Below, in pieces: positions 1-7,049 of a stretch of DNA of 9,981 bases. Made by a program: the position numbers and the translations under genes. The stretch is from CACKLF01 sp002725175 (GTDB lineage Bacteria; Pseudomonadota; Alphaproteobacteria; Rhodobacterales; Rhodobacteraceae). Where the stretch lies: contig PBQX02000092.1 of the NCBI GenBank assembly GCA_002725175.2, positions 1 through 9,981 of the forward strand. Reading direction: 5' to 3'. The notes under the pieces are model-generated. The model did no database searches and had not been told where the DNA came from. It saw only the letters and a list, made by a program, of their open reading frames with translations. Every line of letters starts with the position of its first letter. Position 1 is the stretch's first letter.

Positions 1-219
1 GAGAGTTTTTTCATTAGGTTAAGTGGAACAGGTATAGCTGGATTAATAGGAATGCAGGCTCTAATTAATTTAGCTGTGACGGTTAGGCTAATTCCTGCAA
101 AGGGAATGACATTGCCTTTTATAAGTTATGGTGGCTCATCTCTAATCTCAGTTAGTATTCTTTGTGGCATACTACTTTGTCTAACTAAGAGAAGACCAAG
201 ATATGGCCTAAATTATTGA
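1..219 (+). CDS. ftsW: Septal peptidoglycan glycosyltransferase FtsW, C-terminal end (5' partial)
   Basis: The reading frame is open from base 1 to a TGA at 217-219 and gives the last 72 residues of a SEDS-family membrane protein. The stretch GMQALINLAV, followed by IPAKGMTLPFISYGGSS, is the family signature of FtsW/RodA. A hydrophobic segment (about residues 51-63) and a basic tail, TKRRPRYGLNY, follow; this tail fits a last membrane helix and a cytoplasmic C terminus. FtsW polymerises lipid II at the division site in the inner membrane together with the transpeptidase FtsI. The position directly before murG is the usual one in dcw clusters and favours FtsW over RodA. The start and most membrane helices lie outside the window. 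Confidence 0.93.
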   Translation, partial: ESFFIRLSGTGIAGLIGMQALINLAVTVRLIPAKGMTLPFISYGGSSLISVSILCGILLCLTKRRPRYGLNY

Positions 220-225
220 GGAAAG

Positions 226-1389
226 ATGCAGCGTAGTAATAACATATGTATTTCAGCTGGAGGCACAGGTGGTCATATATTTCCTGCGGTTGCTCTAGCA
301 GAAAGAATGTTAAAATTTGGTTGGGACGTAGATTTTGTTACCGATGAAAGAGGAGAGGGGTTTTTAAAACCTATATCTAAAAGCATTTCAGTTAAGGTCG
401 TCCAAGTTAAGCAGATAAAAAATTTTAATATTCTGTCTTGGTTTAGATTTTTAGTTAACATTTTTCTTTCAGTAGTCTCTTGTTATATTAGCTTTAGGTA
501 TAAAAAACCAAACGTTGTAGTAGGTTTTGGGGGCTACTCTAGTTTACCAATCTGCATTTCTGCGATAGTTTCAAGAGTTCCTCTTGTTTTACATGAGCAG
601 AATTCGGTAGTCGGTAGGGTAAATAAGTTTTTCCTAAGTAAATCAAAATGTATGGCTTTTGGTTTTCCTCCTTTAATAGATAGGCAAGATGTTTTGAAAA
701 TAGAAGATCAATCATTTAATGATTTGGCAACGGCAATTAGGAAGATGGAAAAGAAAAAGCCAATTTTGGTTTATATAGGGAATCCGGTCAGAGCAGAAAT
801 ACTGAGTAGAAAGAATTCAATTTATACTCCTCCAGGTGATTGGCCACTAGCTATCTTTATAGTTGGAGGATCGCAATCTGCAGATATTTTTGGACATATA
901 GTGCCAAAAAGTTTACTTCAACTTTCGGAAAAATTAAGGTTTCGTTTAAGAGTTTACTTTCAGGTACGGAAAGAGTTAAAGGAAATGGTCATATCTGAGC
1001 TTCAAAATGCGGGTGTTCGATTTGAAGTTTCAGAATTTTTTGATGACATTAGCGAAAAAATTGCAAATTCACAGTTAATTATTTCTAGGGCAGGGGCATC
1101 AACTCTATCAGAAATAGCAATCATTGGACGGCCATCAATCTTGGTGCCGCTTCCAACTGCTAAGGATGATCATCAGAATAAAAATGCCTTAGCAATGGAG
1201 GCAGCTGGAGCTTCGATCATTATTCGTCAAGAAGATTTCTCGCCAGATAATTTATCTANAGAACTAGAAAAATTTTTCTCTTCGTCAGCCCAAGCTGAAG
1301 ATATGGNANCTGGAGCATTNAACTTTTCTAAGCCAAGAGCTAGTGAGAATTTTGGATTATTATTGAATCAGATGTATAGGGCAGATTAG
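226..1389 (+). CDS. murG: UDP-GlcNAc:undecaprenyl-PP-MurNAc-pentapeptide GlcNAc transferase (lipid II synthase)
   Basis: MurG transfers GlcNAc from UDP-GlcNAc to lipid I, making lipid II at the inner face of the cytoplasmic membrane. The N-terminal domain shows GGTGGHIFPA (residues 12-21), FGGYSS, and HEQN (123-126). The C-terminal GT-B domain shows GGSQSA (214-219), RAGASTLSEIA with E296, and DDHQNKNA with H316-Q317. The usual motif is GGSQGA, so S218 replaces a conserved glycine. At 387 aa the protein is longer than most MurG (about 355-370). The extra length lies between LSKSKCMAFGFPP and GNPVR, about residues 148-188. The ATG follows GAGGAAA only 6 nt after the ftsW stop. The stop TAG shares its G with the GTG of murC. 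Four N bases (1259-1320) leave some C-terminal residues undetermined. Confidence 0.96.
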   Translation: MQRSNNICISAGGTGGHIFPAVALAERMLKFGWDVDFVTDERGEGFLKPISKSISVKVVQVKQIKNFNILSWFRFLVNIFLSVVSCYISFRYKKPNVVVGFGGYSSLPICISAIVSRVPLVLHEQNSVVGRVNKFFLSKSKCMAFGFPPLIDRQDVLKIEDQSFNDLATAIRKMEKKKPILVYIGNPVRAEILSRKNSIYTPPGDWPLAIFIVGGSQSADIFGHIVPKSLLQLSEKLRFRLRVYFQVRKELKEMVISELQNAGVRFEVSEFFDDISEKIANSQLIISRAGASTLSEIAIIGRPSILVPLPTAKDDHQNKNALAMEAAGASIIIRQEDFSPDNLSXELEKFFSSSAQAEDMXXGAXNFSKPRASENFGLLLNQMYRAD

Positions 1390-2795
1390 TGAGTAGTTTA
1401 ACAAGATTACCGTTTGAATTGGGAGTTATCCATTTTATTGGGATAGCAGGTATAGGTATGTCTGGGATCGCTGANGTAATGTCAAATTTGGGATACTCGG
1501 TTCAAGGTTCAGATATAGTCAGTTCAAAAATCACTGTTAGACTTCAGAATATTGGAATAAATATCTTCCTTGGCCATAATGCAAGAAACTTAGAAAACGT
1601 AGAGGTGGCAGTNGTTTCATCTGCAATAAGGGGAGACAATGTTGAACTNCTAGAAGCACGGCAGCGGGGTATTCCTATAGTGAAAAGAGCGGAAATGTTG
1701 GCGGAGCTTATGCGNCTAAAATTAAATGTGGCAATAGCAGGNACTCACGGAAAAACTACAACGACATCTTTGGTTTCCGCGGTTTTTGANAAAGCAGGAT
1801 TAGATCCAACTGTTATCAATGGAGGTATTATAAGAGCATATAACTCTAATGTAAGAATTGGNACNGGGGAGTGGATGGTTGTAGANGCGGATGAAAGTGA
1901 TGGGACATTTAGCAAGCTCCCTGCCACTGTAGCTATTGTTACAAATATTGATAGAGAGCACTTAGATCATTATGATTCTTTTGAGGACTTAAAGCATTCA
2001 TTTGACAATTTTATATCAAACATTCCNTTCTATGGCGTGGCTATTTGTTGTATTGATAATAGTGAAGTTCATGCTTTAGTTGGAAGAATTAAAGATCGAA
2101 AAATTATAACCTACGGATTTAATAAACAGGCTGACTATTCGATAACTGAAGTTGATTATCAGGCAGATAGAACTGTGTTTAAATTGCAACTTTTGGATAA
2201 AGGGGCAGAGGAAATAAGCTTTGTACTGCCGATGATGGGAAGCCATAATGTGCTAAATTCAGTTGCGGCAATTTCTTTAGGTGATTTTTTGGGTCTTGAA
2301 ATAGGTAAGATTCAAGAAGCACTAAAGAATTTCTCTGGAGTCCAAAGGCGGTTTACGCATGTCGATACTATCAATGGTGTAAAAATAATAGATGATTATG
2401 GGCATCATCCGGCAGAAATATCAGCGGTCTTAAAATCTGTGAGGGATACAACAACTGGCAGGATTATTGCTGTACATCAGCCCCATCGGTTTTCGAGACT
2501 AAAATTATTATTTGATGAGTTTTGTACTTGCTTTAATGATGCTGATTTAGTCCTAATAAGTGATGTTTATTCTGCTGGAGAAAAAGAATTGGAAGGCATA
2601 AATAAGCAGGCGTTGGTTGATGGTTTAATCAACCATGGGCACAAAAGAGTTTTCTCCCTTGAGCATGAAAGTCAATTGAAGAATTTTTTCTTAGAACATA
2701 CGGCGCCTGGTGACGTTTTTGTTTGTTTAGGTGCAGGTTCAATAACTGATTGGGCTAATGGTCTACCATCACAAATAAGAAATGAAAAATTTTAA
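1389..2795 (+). CDS. murC: UDP-N-acetylmuramate--L-alanine ligase
   Basis: MurC is the ATP-dependent cytoplasmic ligase that adds L-alanine to UDP-MurNAc, the first step of stem peptide synthesis. The 468 aa length is normal. Seen in order: the N-terminal glycine-rich UDP-binding motif GIAGIGMSGIA, the ATP-binding loop G118-T-H-G-K-T-T, ADESDGTF, TNIDREHLDHY, the central DDYGHHPAEI (from residue 335), and HQPHRFSR (363-370) in the C-terminal domain. Residue 118 is GGN and so is Gly despite the ambiguous base. The start is a GTG overlapping the murG stop by one base, with AGGG at 1378-1381 seven bases upstream as a likely ribosome binding site. All ten N bases in this gene fall at third codon positions. 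Its 3' end overlaps the favoured murB start by 14 nt. Confidence 0.97.
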   Translation: MSSLTRLPFELGVIHFIGIAGIGMSGIAXVMSNLGYSVQGSDIVSSKITVRLQNIGINIFLGHNARNLENVEVAXVSSAIRGDNVEXLEARQRGIPIVKRAEMLAELMXLKLNVAIAXTHGKTTTTSLVSAVFXKAGLDPTVINGGIIRAYNSNVRIXXGEWMVVXADESDGTFSKLPATVAIVTNIDREHLDHYDSFEDLKHSFDNFISNIXFYGVAICCIDNSEVHALVGRIKDRKIITYGFNKQADYSITEVDYQADRTVFKLQLLDKGAEEISFVLPMMGSHNVLNSVAAISLGDFLGLEIGKIQEALKNFSGVQRRFTHVDTINGVKIIDDYGHHPAEISAVLKSVRDTTTGRIIAVHQPHRFSRLKLLFDEFCTCFNDADLVLISDVYSAGEKELEGINKQALVDGLINHGHKRVFSLEHESQLKNFFLEHTAPGDVFVCLGAGSITDWANGLPSQIRNEKF

Positions 2796-3738
2796 AATGA
2801 GTGATCCAGTTGTTTTAAGAGATATTACTTTTCCAAAAACGAAAGGAACGTTATCTAAGTATTATCAATTATCTAAAATAAGCTGGTTAAAAGTTGGAGG
2901 ACCTGCAGAGTTTCTTTTTAAACCTTATGATCTTGGAGATTTGAAAAATTTTGTGACTAGTTTGTGTCCGGATATTCCTATTTCTATTCTTGGCGCCTGT
3001 TCAAATTTGCTAATTCGAGACGGGGGCATTCCAGGGGTCAGCATTAAGTTGGGGAGAAATTTCAATAATATTGAAATAAAAAAGCATAATATCAAAGTAG
3101 GAGCCTCAGTGCCAACAGCTAGACTTGCTTCTATGGCATCCGATGAGGGTTATGATTTGGCATTTCTAAGAACCATACCAGGTACAGTCGGAGGGGCGGT
3201 GAAAATGAATGCTGGGTGCTATGGGCGTTATGTAAGTGATTGTCTTGAATCAGTAGAAGTTTTGGGAAGAAATGGAGCAATTACAGAATTTAAAAAGGTT
3301 GATTTGGGTTTGAGCTATAGAATTTCAGATTTACCAAAAGAAAGTATAGTAATTTCTGCTACATTCAAAAAAATTATTAGGGATAGTAAAATTTTAAAAA
3401 ATGAGATGCAGGAGGCTTTGCGGTATAGAGCCAATGTGCAGCCAACAGATGAACTAAGCTGTGGCTCTGCATTTAAAAATCCGTCTGGAGCTTCTTCATT
3501 TGGCAAAAGTGATGAAAATTATAAATTAAGTGCATGGAAGTTAATAGATGAGGCAGGTTGTAGGGGAATTAAACTAGGGCAAGCAAAAGTATCCGAAAAA
3601 CACCCAAATTTTCTAATTAACATGGGAGGAGCAAGAGCATCTGAGATTGAAGATTTAGGAGAGCTGGTAAGGGAAAAGGTTTATGAAAAGCACGGTATCA
3701 ATTTAAATTGGGAGATCAAATTAGTTGGGAAAAGATAA
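2782..3738 (+). CDS. murB: UDP-N-acetylenolpyruvoylglucosamine reductase
   Basis: MurB is a cytoplasmic FAD enzyme that uses NADPH to reduce UDP-GlcNAc-enolpyruvate to UDP-MurNAc. Visible motifs are SWLKVGGPAEFLF, ILGACSNLLIRDGG (FAD pyrophosphate region), IPGTVGGAVKMNAGCYG, LSYRIS with R180, CGSAFKNP with the catalytic Ser at 229, AWKLIDEAGCRG, and NWEIKLVG with E311. R180, S229 and E311 match the expected Arg/Ser/Glu catalytic set. The length of 318 aa suits the shorter type II MurB. In the FAD loop the usual GxGSN reads GACSN, so C73 replaces a glycine. The start is uncertain: ATG 2782 overlaps murC by 14 nt, and an in-frame ATG at 2797 (residue 6) would remove the overlap. Neither has a clear Shine-Dalgarno sequence. 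Confidence 0.96.
   Translation: MKNFKMSDPVVLRDITFPKTKGTLSKYYQLSKISWLKVGGPAEFLFKPYDLGDLKNFVTSLCPDIPISILGACSNLLIRDGGIPGVSIKLGRNFNNIEIKKHNIKVGASVPTARLASMASDEGYDLAFLRTIPGTVGGAVKMNAGCYGRYVSDCLESVEVLGRNGAITEFKKVDLGLSYRISDLPKESIVISATFKKIIRDSKILKNEMQEALRYRANVQPTDELSCGSAFKNPSGASSFGKSDENYKLSAWKLIDEAGCRGIKLGQAKVSEKHPNFLINMGGARASEIEDLGELVREKVYEKHGINLNWEIKLVGKR
3710..3714 (+). promoter_or_regulatory. Ribosome binding site supporting the TTG start of ddl
   Basis: GGGAG lies inside the end of murB, 10 nt before the TTG at 3725. The upstream in-frame stop and the lack of any ATG or GTG before the conserved N-terminal motif already force this start, and the Shine-Dalgarno-like sequence agrees with it. The spacing is slightly long. 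Confidence 0.5.
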
Positions 3739-4711
3739 AGGAAAGGCAGGCAGTTATCTAAAGAATTTTTCTATTAAGAAAATATTAGTTGTTAGTGGAG
3801 GAATGTCAGGTGAGAGAGCAGTATCTTTAAGCTCTGGTAAGGAGTGCTCAAGAGCTCTGCGAGCTTTTGGATATCACGTAGAAGAGCTCGAATTTAATTC
3901 ATTAGAGAAATTTATTTCTCAAGTGAGTATTTTTCAGCCTGATGTAATATTTAATGCCCTGCATGGACTTTGGGGTGAGGGCGGACCTTTTCAGGGAATT
4001 TTAGATACCATTGAAATACCCTATACTCATTCAGGTTTATTACCTTCTGCTATGGCTATGAATAAAGATTTAACTAAGAAGATTTTGAATACAGAAGGCA
4101 TACCTACACCGCCTGGGTTTTTGATCACTGGAAAAGATTTAAGTAAGGTGAACTTAGAAGGGATAAAAAATTTTCCCTGCGTGATTAAGCCTAATAATGA
4201 GGGGTCGTCTATTGGAGTTGAAATAATAAAGAATTCTGAAGCATTATTAGATCTTCTTAATTCTGAGAAAGGGAAGGCTAACACTAGAAATGAATCCAAA
4301 ACTTATCTTGTAGAAGAGTATATACCGGGGAGAGAACTAACTACTGCTATTGTGGATAATAAGCCTCTGGGAGTGACCGAAATTATAACAGACAACTGGT
4401 ATGATTATAGCGCAAAGTATGATGTCGGTGGATCTAATCACGTTTTTCCGGCTAACATACCTAATTCTATATCAGAACTTTGCAAAGATTACGCACTTTC
4501 CGCACATTTTTTATTAGGCTGTAAAGGGGTAAGTCGGGTGGATTTCAGGTGGAATGATAGCCTCGGAAAGGACGGGCTTTTTGTATTGGAAATAAATACC
4601 CAACCAGGCATGACTCCTACTTCTTTAGTTCCCGAGCAGGCGTCAGCATCAGGAATTAGCTTTGAGGAACTATGTTGCTGGATAGTTGAGGATGCTTCAT
4701 GCTATCGCTAA
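3725..4711 (+). CDS. ddl: D-alanine--D-alanine ligase
   Basis: Ddl is an ATP-grasp ligase that joins two D-Ala; MurF then uses the dipeptide. Motifs seen: GGMSGERAVSLSSG with E30, FNALHGLWGEGG, IPYTHSG, FPCVIKPNNEGSSIG, YLVEEYIPGRELT, YDYSAKYD, SRVDFRW with R271 and D273, and LEINTQPGMTPTSLVPEQ with E289 and N291. These cover the N lobe, the ATP-grasp core and the metal and D-Ala binding residues, so the enzyme looks intact at 328 aa. The usual GEDG loop reads GEGG (G86). The start is TTG 3725: the preceding in-frame codon is a stop (TAG 3722-3724), and the next ATG (3803) lies inside the conserved GGMSGER motif. The gene overlaps murB by 14 nt and ftsQ by 13 nt. Confidence 0.96.
   Translation: MGKDKGKAGSYLKNFSIKKILVVSGGMSGERAVSLSSGKECSRALRAFGYHVEELEFNSLEKFISQVSIFQPDVIFNALHGLWGEGGPFQGILDTIEIPYTHSGLLPSAMAMNKDLTKKILNTEGIPTPPGFLITGKDLSKVNLEGIKNFPCVIKPNNEGSSIGVEIIKNSEALLDLLNSEKGKANTRNESKTYLVEEYIPGRELTTAIVDNKPLGVTEIITDNWYDYSAKYDVGGSNHVFPANIPNSISELCKDYALSAHFLLGCKGVSRVDFRWNDSLGKDGLFVLEINTQPGMTPTSLVPEQASASGISFEELCCWIVEDASCYR
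4688..4691 (+). promoter_or_regulatory. Ribosome binding site for ftsQ inside ddl
   Basis: GAGG sits 7 nt before ATG 4699, within the last codons of ddl. It supports the upstream start (301 aa) over Met17 at 4747, whose nearest purine-rich stretch (AGGAAAGGGAG, 4723-4733) is 13 nt away. Confidence 0.55.
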
Positions 4712-5604
4712 GTCAGTATTTTAGGAAAGGGAGTGTTGTATCGACAATGAAACTTTCTAACCCAGCTCCTTCAAAATTCAGTTTTTTGTTATCAAGGTTT
4801 TGGTTAAGAAAACGTTATAAATTTGCAGTGATAAGTATGGTGTTTCTTTCCATCTTTTTGTTTTTGTTTCATTTTTCATTTTCGCAAATTAAAGTTCATG
4901 AAACTTTTCTCAAAAGTTTTGAAAACTTAAAAGCAGGTGTTTTAGGTAGGCCTGAATTTACTATAAATGGGATTCTTGTTAGGGTAGACAATGAAATTTT
5001 GAAGCAAAAAATAATCAAGGTTATTAATATTCAAGTTCCAGTTAGTTCACTTACTTTAAATCTTGAAGATACAAGAAGAAAAATTGAAAATTTGGCTGGC
5101 ATCAAAAATGCTGCCGTAAGCATTGATAACTACGGTAAATTAATAATCACCGTCAGCGAGAGGCTGCCAGCAATTATCAATAAAGTGGGATCCAAATATT
5201 TTCTTTTAGATAAAGATGGTTTGTTGGTAAACGAAATCATGAGTCGTTTTGAAAGGCCAGATCTACCTTTATTTATTGGACAGGGGATGGAAGGAAAGGT
5301 TCAGGAAGGCTTAAAGATATTGATAGGATTTGCGCCCTATACTGCTAGAGTTAATGCATTAACATGGGTGGGCAACAGGCGTTGGAATATTTTGTTTGAT
5401 AAAGAAAGGGTTATTAAGCTACCGAGCCATGATCCTCTCGGAAGCATAGAGAGGCTAATCAACCTAGATATTGAATTTAGATTTTTGAGTTCTGACGTTC
5501 TGCAAATTGATCTGAGAAACGAAAAGTTTCTGATTCTTCAGCCCAATTTGGGTAATCAAAATTCAAGAAATATTCAAAAATATCCTATAGGAGAAGGGGC
5601 ATAA
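4699..5604 (+). CDS. ftsQ: Cell division protein FtsQ (POTRA-domain divisome protein)
   Basis: FtsQ is a bitopic inner-membrane protein that links early and late divisome proteins, in part through FtsB and FtsL. The 301 aa protein has a basic cytoplasmic N terminus (1-40, with RFWLRKRYK), one strongly hydrophobic segment (about 43-62), then a periplasmic part. A POTRA-like domain spans about 86-154, from FTINGILVRVDNEI to GKLIITVSERLPAII. It is followed by the beta domain containing YFLLDKDGLLV, LPLFIGQG and NALTWVGNRRWNILFD. This domain order and the place between ddl and ftsA identify it although FtsQ diverges quickly in sequence. ATG 4699 has GAGG at 4688-4691 with 7 nt spacing, better than the alternative Met17 at 4747. 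The TAA stop shares its last A with the ftsA ATG. Confidence 0.93.
   Translation: MLSLSQYFRKGSVVSTMKLSNPAPSKFSFLLSRFWLRKRYKFAVISMVFLSIFLFLFHFSFSQIKVHETFLKSFENLKAGVLGRPEFTINGILVRVDNEILKQKIIKVINIQVPVSSLTLNLEDTRRKIENLAGIKNAAVSIDNYGKLIITVSERLPAIINKVGSKYFLLDKDGLLVNEIMSRFERPDLPLFIGQGMEGKVQEGLKILIGFAPYTARVNALTWVGNRRWNILFDKERVIKLPSHDPLGSIERLINLDIEFRFLSSDVLQIDLRNEKFLILQPNLGNQNSRNIQKYPIGEGA
5589..5599 (+). promoter_or_regulatory. Strong ribosome binding region for ftsA
   Basis: AGGAGAAGGGG precedes the TAATG stop-start junction of ftsQ and ftsA. It is the richest Shine-Dalgarno-like region in the packed part of the cluster, so ftsA can probably recruit its own ribosomes as well as take them over from ftsQ. 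Confidence 0.55.
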
Positions 5605-6944
5605 TGAAAAACTATTTTCAAGGCCAAAAAGTTTTCTCTAAGAGGAGAGAATTAGCAATAAGAAAAGGAATGTTGGGTGTCTTAGACATTGGTTCTTCTA
5701 AGATTACCTGTTTTGCATTGGAATTCCCTAAAGTGCATTCAACAGAAAATTATACTTCTGATGAAGGTCTTATTTCCAAATCCGCACCTGCTTTTCGCGT
5801 AGNAGGAGTTTCCTCGACTAAATCTCGAGGCNTACGNTTTGGGGAGGTTTTCGAGATGGATGAGGCTGANCANGCTATAAGGACGGTAGTTTCTGGTGCG
5901 CAAAAAATGGCAAAGACAGTGATTGAGGACGTATTGGTTTGCTTTTCTGGAGGTAGGACTGCTTCATATAGTTTACGTGGNAACTCTNAAGTTATTTCCC
6001 ATGAGGTNAGTGCTAGGGATATAAGTTTAGCAATTGGGGCCTGCAATTTTGAAGGCTTACCTAGTGATTCTTTTATTTTGAATGCTATGCCAGTAAATTT
6101 CAGTTTGGATGCGAAAACAAAGCTTGCAGATCCGATTGGCCAAGTGGGTAAAGATTTATCTGTAGATGTCCATGTTCTAACAGGAAATAATGCTACTGTT
6201 CAGAATATCATAAATTGTGTAACAAACTGTTATCTTCAGGTTGCTGGCATCAATTTCTCACCTTATTTATCTGGACTTTCAACCCTTACTGAAGATGAGC
6301 TCCATTTAGGGGCNGTTTGTNTTGATTTTGGNGGAGGTACAACTGGCCTTTCTATCTTTTTTGANAAGCAACTAATTTATGCTGATGGAATTAGAATTGG
6401 TGGATGCCATATCACGTCAGATATAATGCAAGCCTTTCAAATAACNGAGGAGATAGCAGAAAGATTAAAGACTCTTCATGGTGGTGTGGTTCAGACATCN
6501 CATGATGATAGGGAATTAATTGAAATTCCTGGTAAGANTAATAATTGGAATGATGAGAGNTCNNCGATATCTCGGTCAGAACTTATTGGGGTNATTCGAC
6601 CNAGGGNAGAAGAGATACTTGAAAAGATAAGACTTAAGTTAGTAGAAGCCGGACTNGATCATTTGCCCAGTCAAAAAATTATCCTTTGTGGAGGCTCGAG
6701 CCAGCTAACAGGCCTTCATGAGTTAGCGTCTGCGTTTCTCAATAGGCAGGTAAGAGTTTCAAGGCCTATGAGAGTNCAAGGTCTTCCACAAGCCGTTAAT
6801 GGGCCAGAATTTTCAGCTATTATTGGCCAGGCGCTCCAATTAAGCTCACCTCAAGACGAGAGCTGGGATTTTCCGTCACATNTNGATTTTTTTGGTGGAA
6901 GAAAGTTTGTAGGTGCTTTCAATTGGCTGAGAGAGAATTGGTAA
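5604..6944 (+). CDS. ftsA: Cell division protein FtsA (actin-like Z-ring membrane anchor)
   Basis: FtsA is an actin-fold ATPase that ties FtsZ filaments to the inner membrane and recruits later divisome proteins. Motifs: LDIGSSKI (27-34, phosphate 1), the 1C-domain region with VLVCFSGG and VISHE, CxDFGGGTTGLSIF (phosphate 2, its ambiguous GGN codon being Gly), RIGGCHITSDI, and ILCGGSSQLTGL (adenosine). The last residues, RKFVGAFNWLRENW, form the expected amphipathic membrane-binding helix. At 446 aa it is slightly longer than the usual 410-440. The ATG overlaps the ftsQ stop as TAATG and has a strong purine-rich ribosome binding region, AGGAGAAGGGG (5589-5599). Of 25 N bases, 17 are at third codon positions. 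A few leave residues unknown, mainly in a charged loop near 6538-6607. Confidence 0.96.
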   Translation: MKNYFQGQKVFSKRRELAIRKGMLGVLDIGSSKITCFALEFPKVHSTENYTSDEGLISKSAPAFRVXGVSSTKSRGXXFGEVFEMDEAXXAIRTVVSGAQKMAKTVIEDVLVCFSGGRTASYSLRXNSXVISHEXSARDISLAIGACNFEGLPSDSFILNAMPVNFSLDAKTKLADPIGQVGKDLSVDVHVLTGNNATVQNIINCVTNCYLQVAGINFSPYLSGLSTLTEDELHLGXVCXDFXGGTTGLSIFFXKQLIYADGIRIGGCHITSDIMQAFQIXEEIAERLKTLHGGVVQTXHDDRELIEIPGKXNNWNDEXXXISRSELIGXIRXRXEEILEKIRLKLVEAGXDHLPSQKIILCGGSSQLTGLHELASAFLNRQVRVSRPMRXQGLPQAVNGPEFSAIIGQALQLSSPQDESWDFPSHXDFFGGRKFVGAFNWLRENW

Positions 6945-6982
6945 GAGCAGGTGAGTATGATAAAGAAAATTAAAAAAAACTA

Positions 6983-7011
6983 GTGACTGTTCGAATCATG
7001 TGGGGTATGAT
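6983..7011 (+). promoter_or_regulatory. Candidate sigma-70-type promoter for ftsZ
   Basis: GTGACT (6983-6988, four of six matches to TTGACA) and TATGAT (7006-7011, five of six to TATAAT) are separated by 17 nt. They lie in the 105 nt between ftsA and ftsZ, the first sizeable gap in the cluster. A start near 7018 would give an A-rich leader of about 30 nt before the ftsZ ATG. Many bacteria have extra promoters for ftsZ at this place. Prediction by eye only. Confidence 0.45.
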
Positions 7012-7014
7012 TCG
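6992..7014 (+). repeat. Inverted repeat with two GANTC sites upstream of ftsZ
   Basis: Perfect 8 nt arms CGAATCAT (6992-6999) and ATGATTCG (7007-7014) surround the 7 nt loop GTGGGGT. Each arm holds one GANTC (6993-6997 and 7009-7013), the recognition sequence of the alphaproteobacterial cell-cycle methyltransferase CcrM. One site lies in the spacer of the candidate promoter and the other overlaps its -10. TTTT follows directly, so a weak intrinsic terminator or attenuator after ftsA is an alternative reading, but the stem is short and AT-rich. Confidence 0.5.
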
Positions 7015-7049
7015 TTTTAGAGCATAAAAATAAAAAAACAGGCAATATA

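Noticed and set aside
6951..6983. Tiny open frame GTG-AGT-ATG... after ftsA
   Set aside because: It codes for about ten mostly Lys and Ile residues in an A-rich stretch and ends at TAG 6981-6983, at the candidate promoter; length and composition are what chance gives.
6992..7018. Rho-independent terminator after ftsA
   Set aside because: The 8 bp stem has only three GC pairs and only four T follow, so it would be a weak terminator; the promoter and GANTC reading explains the site better, though attenuation is not excluded.
6983..7049. CtrA or LexA operator before ftsZ
   Set aside because: I found no TTAA-N7-TTAA pair and no GTTC-N7-GTTC type site; the single GTTC at 6989-6992 lacks its partner.
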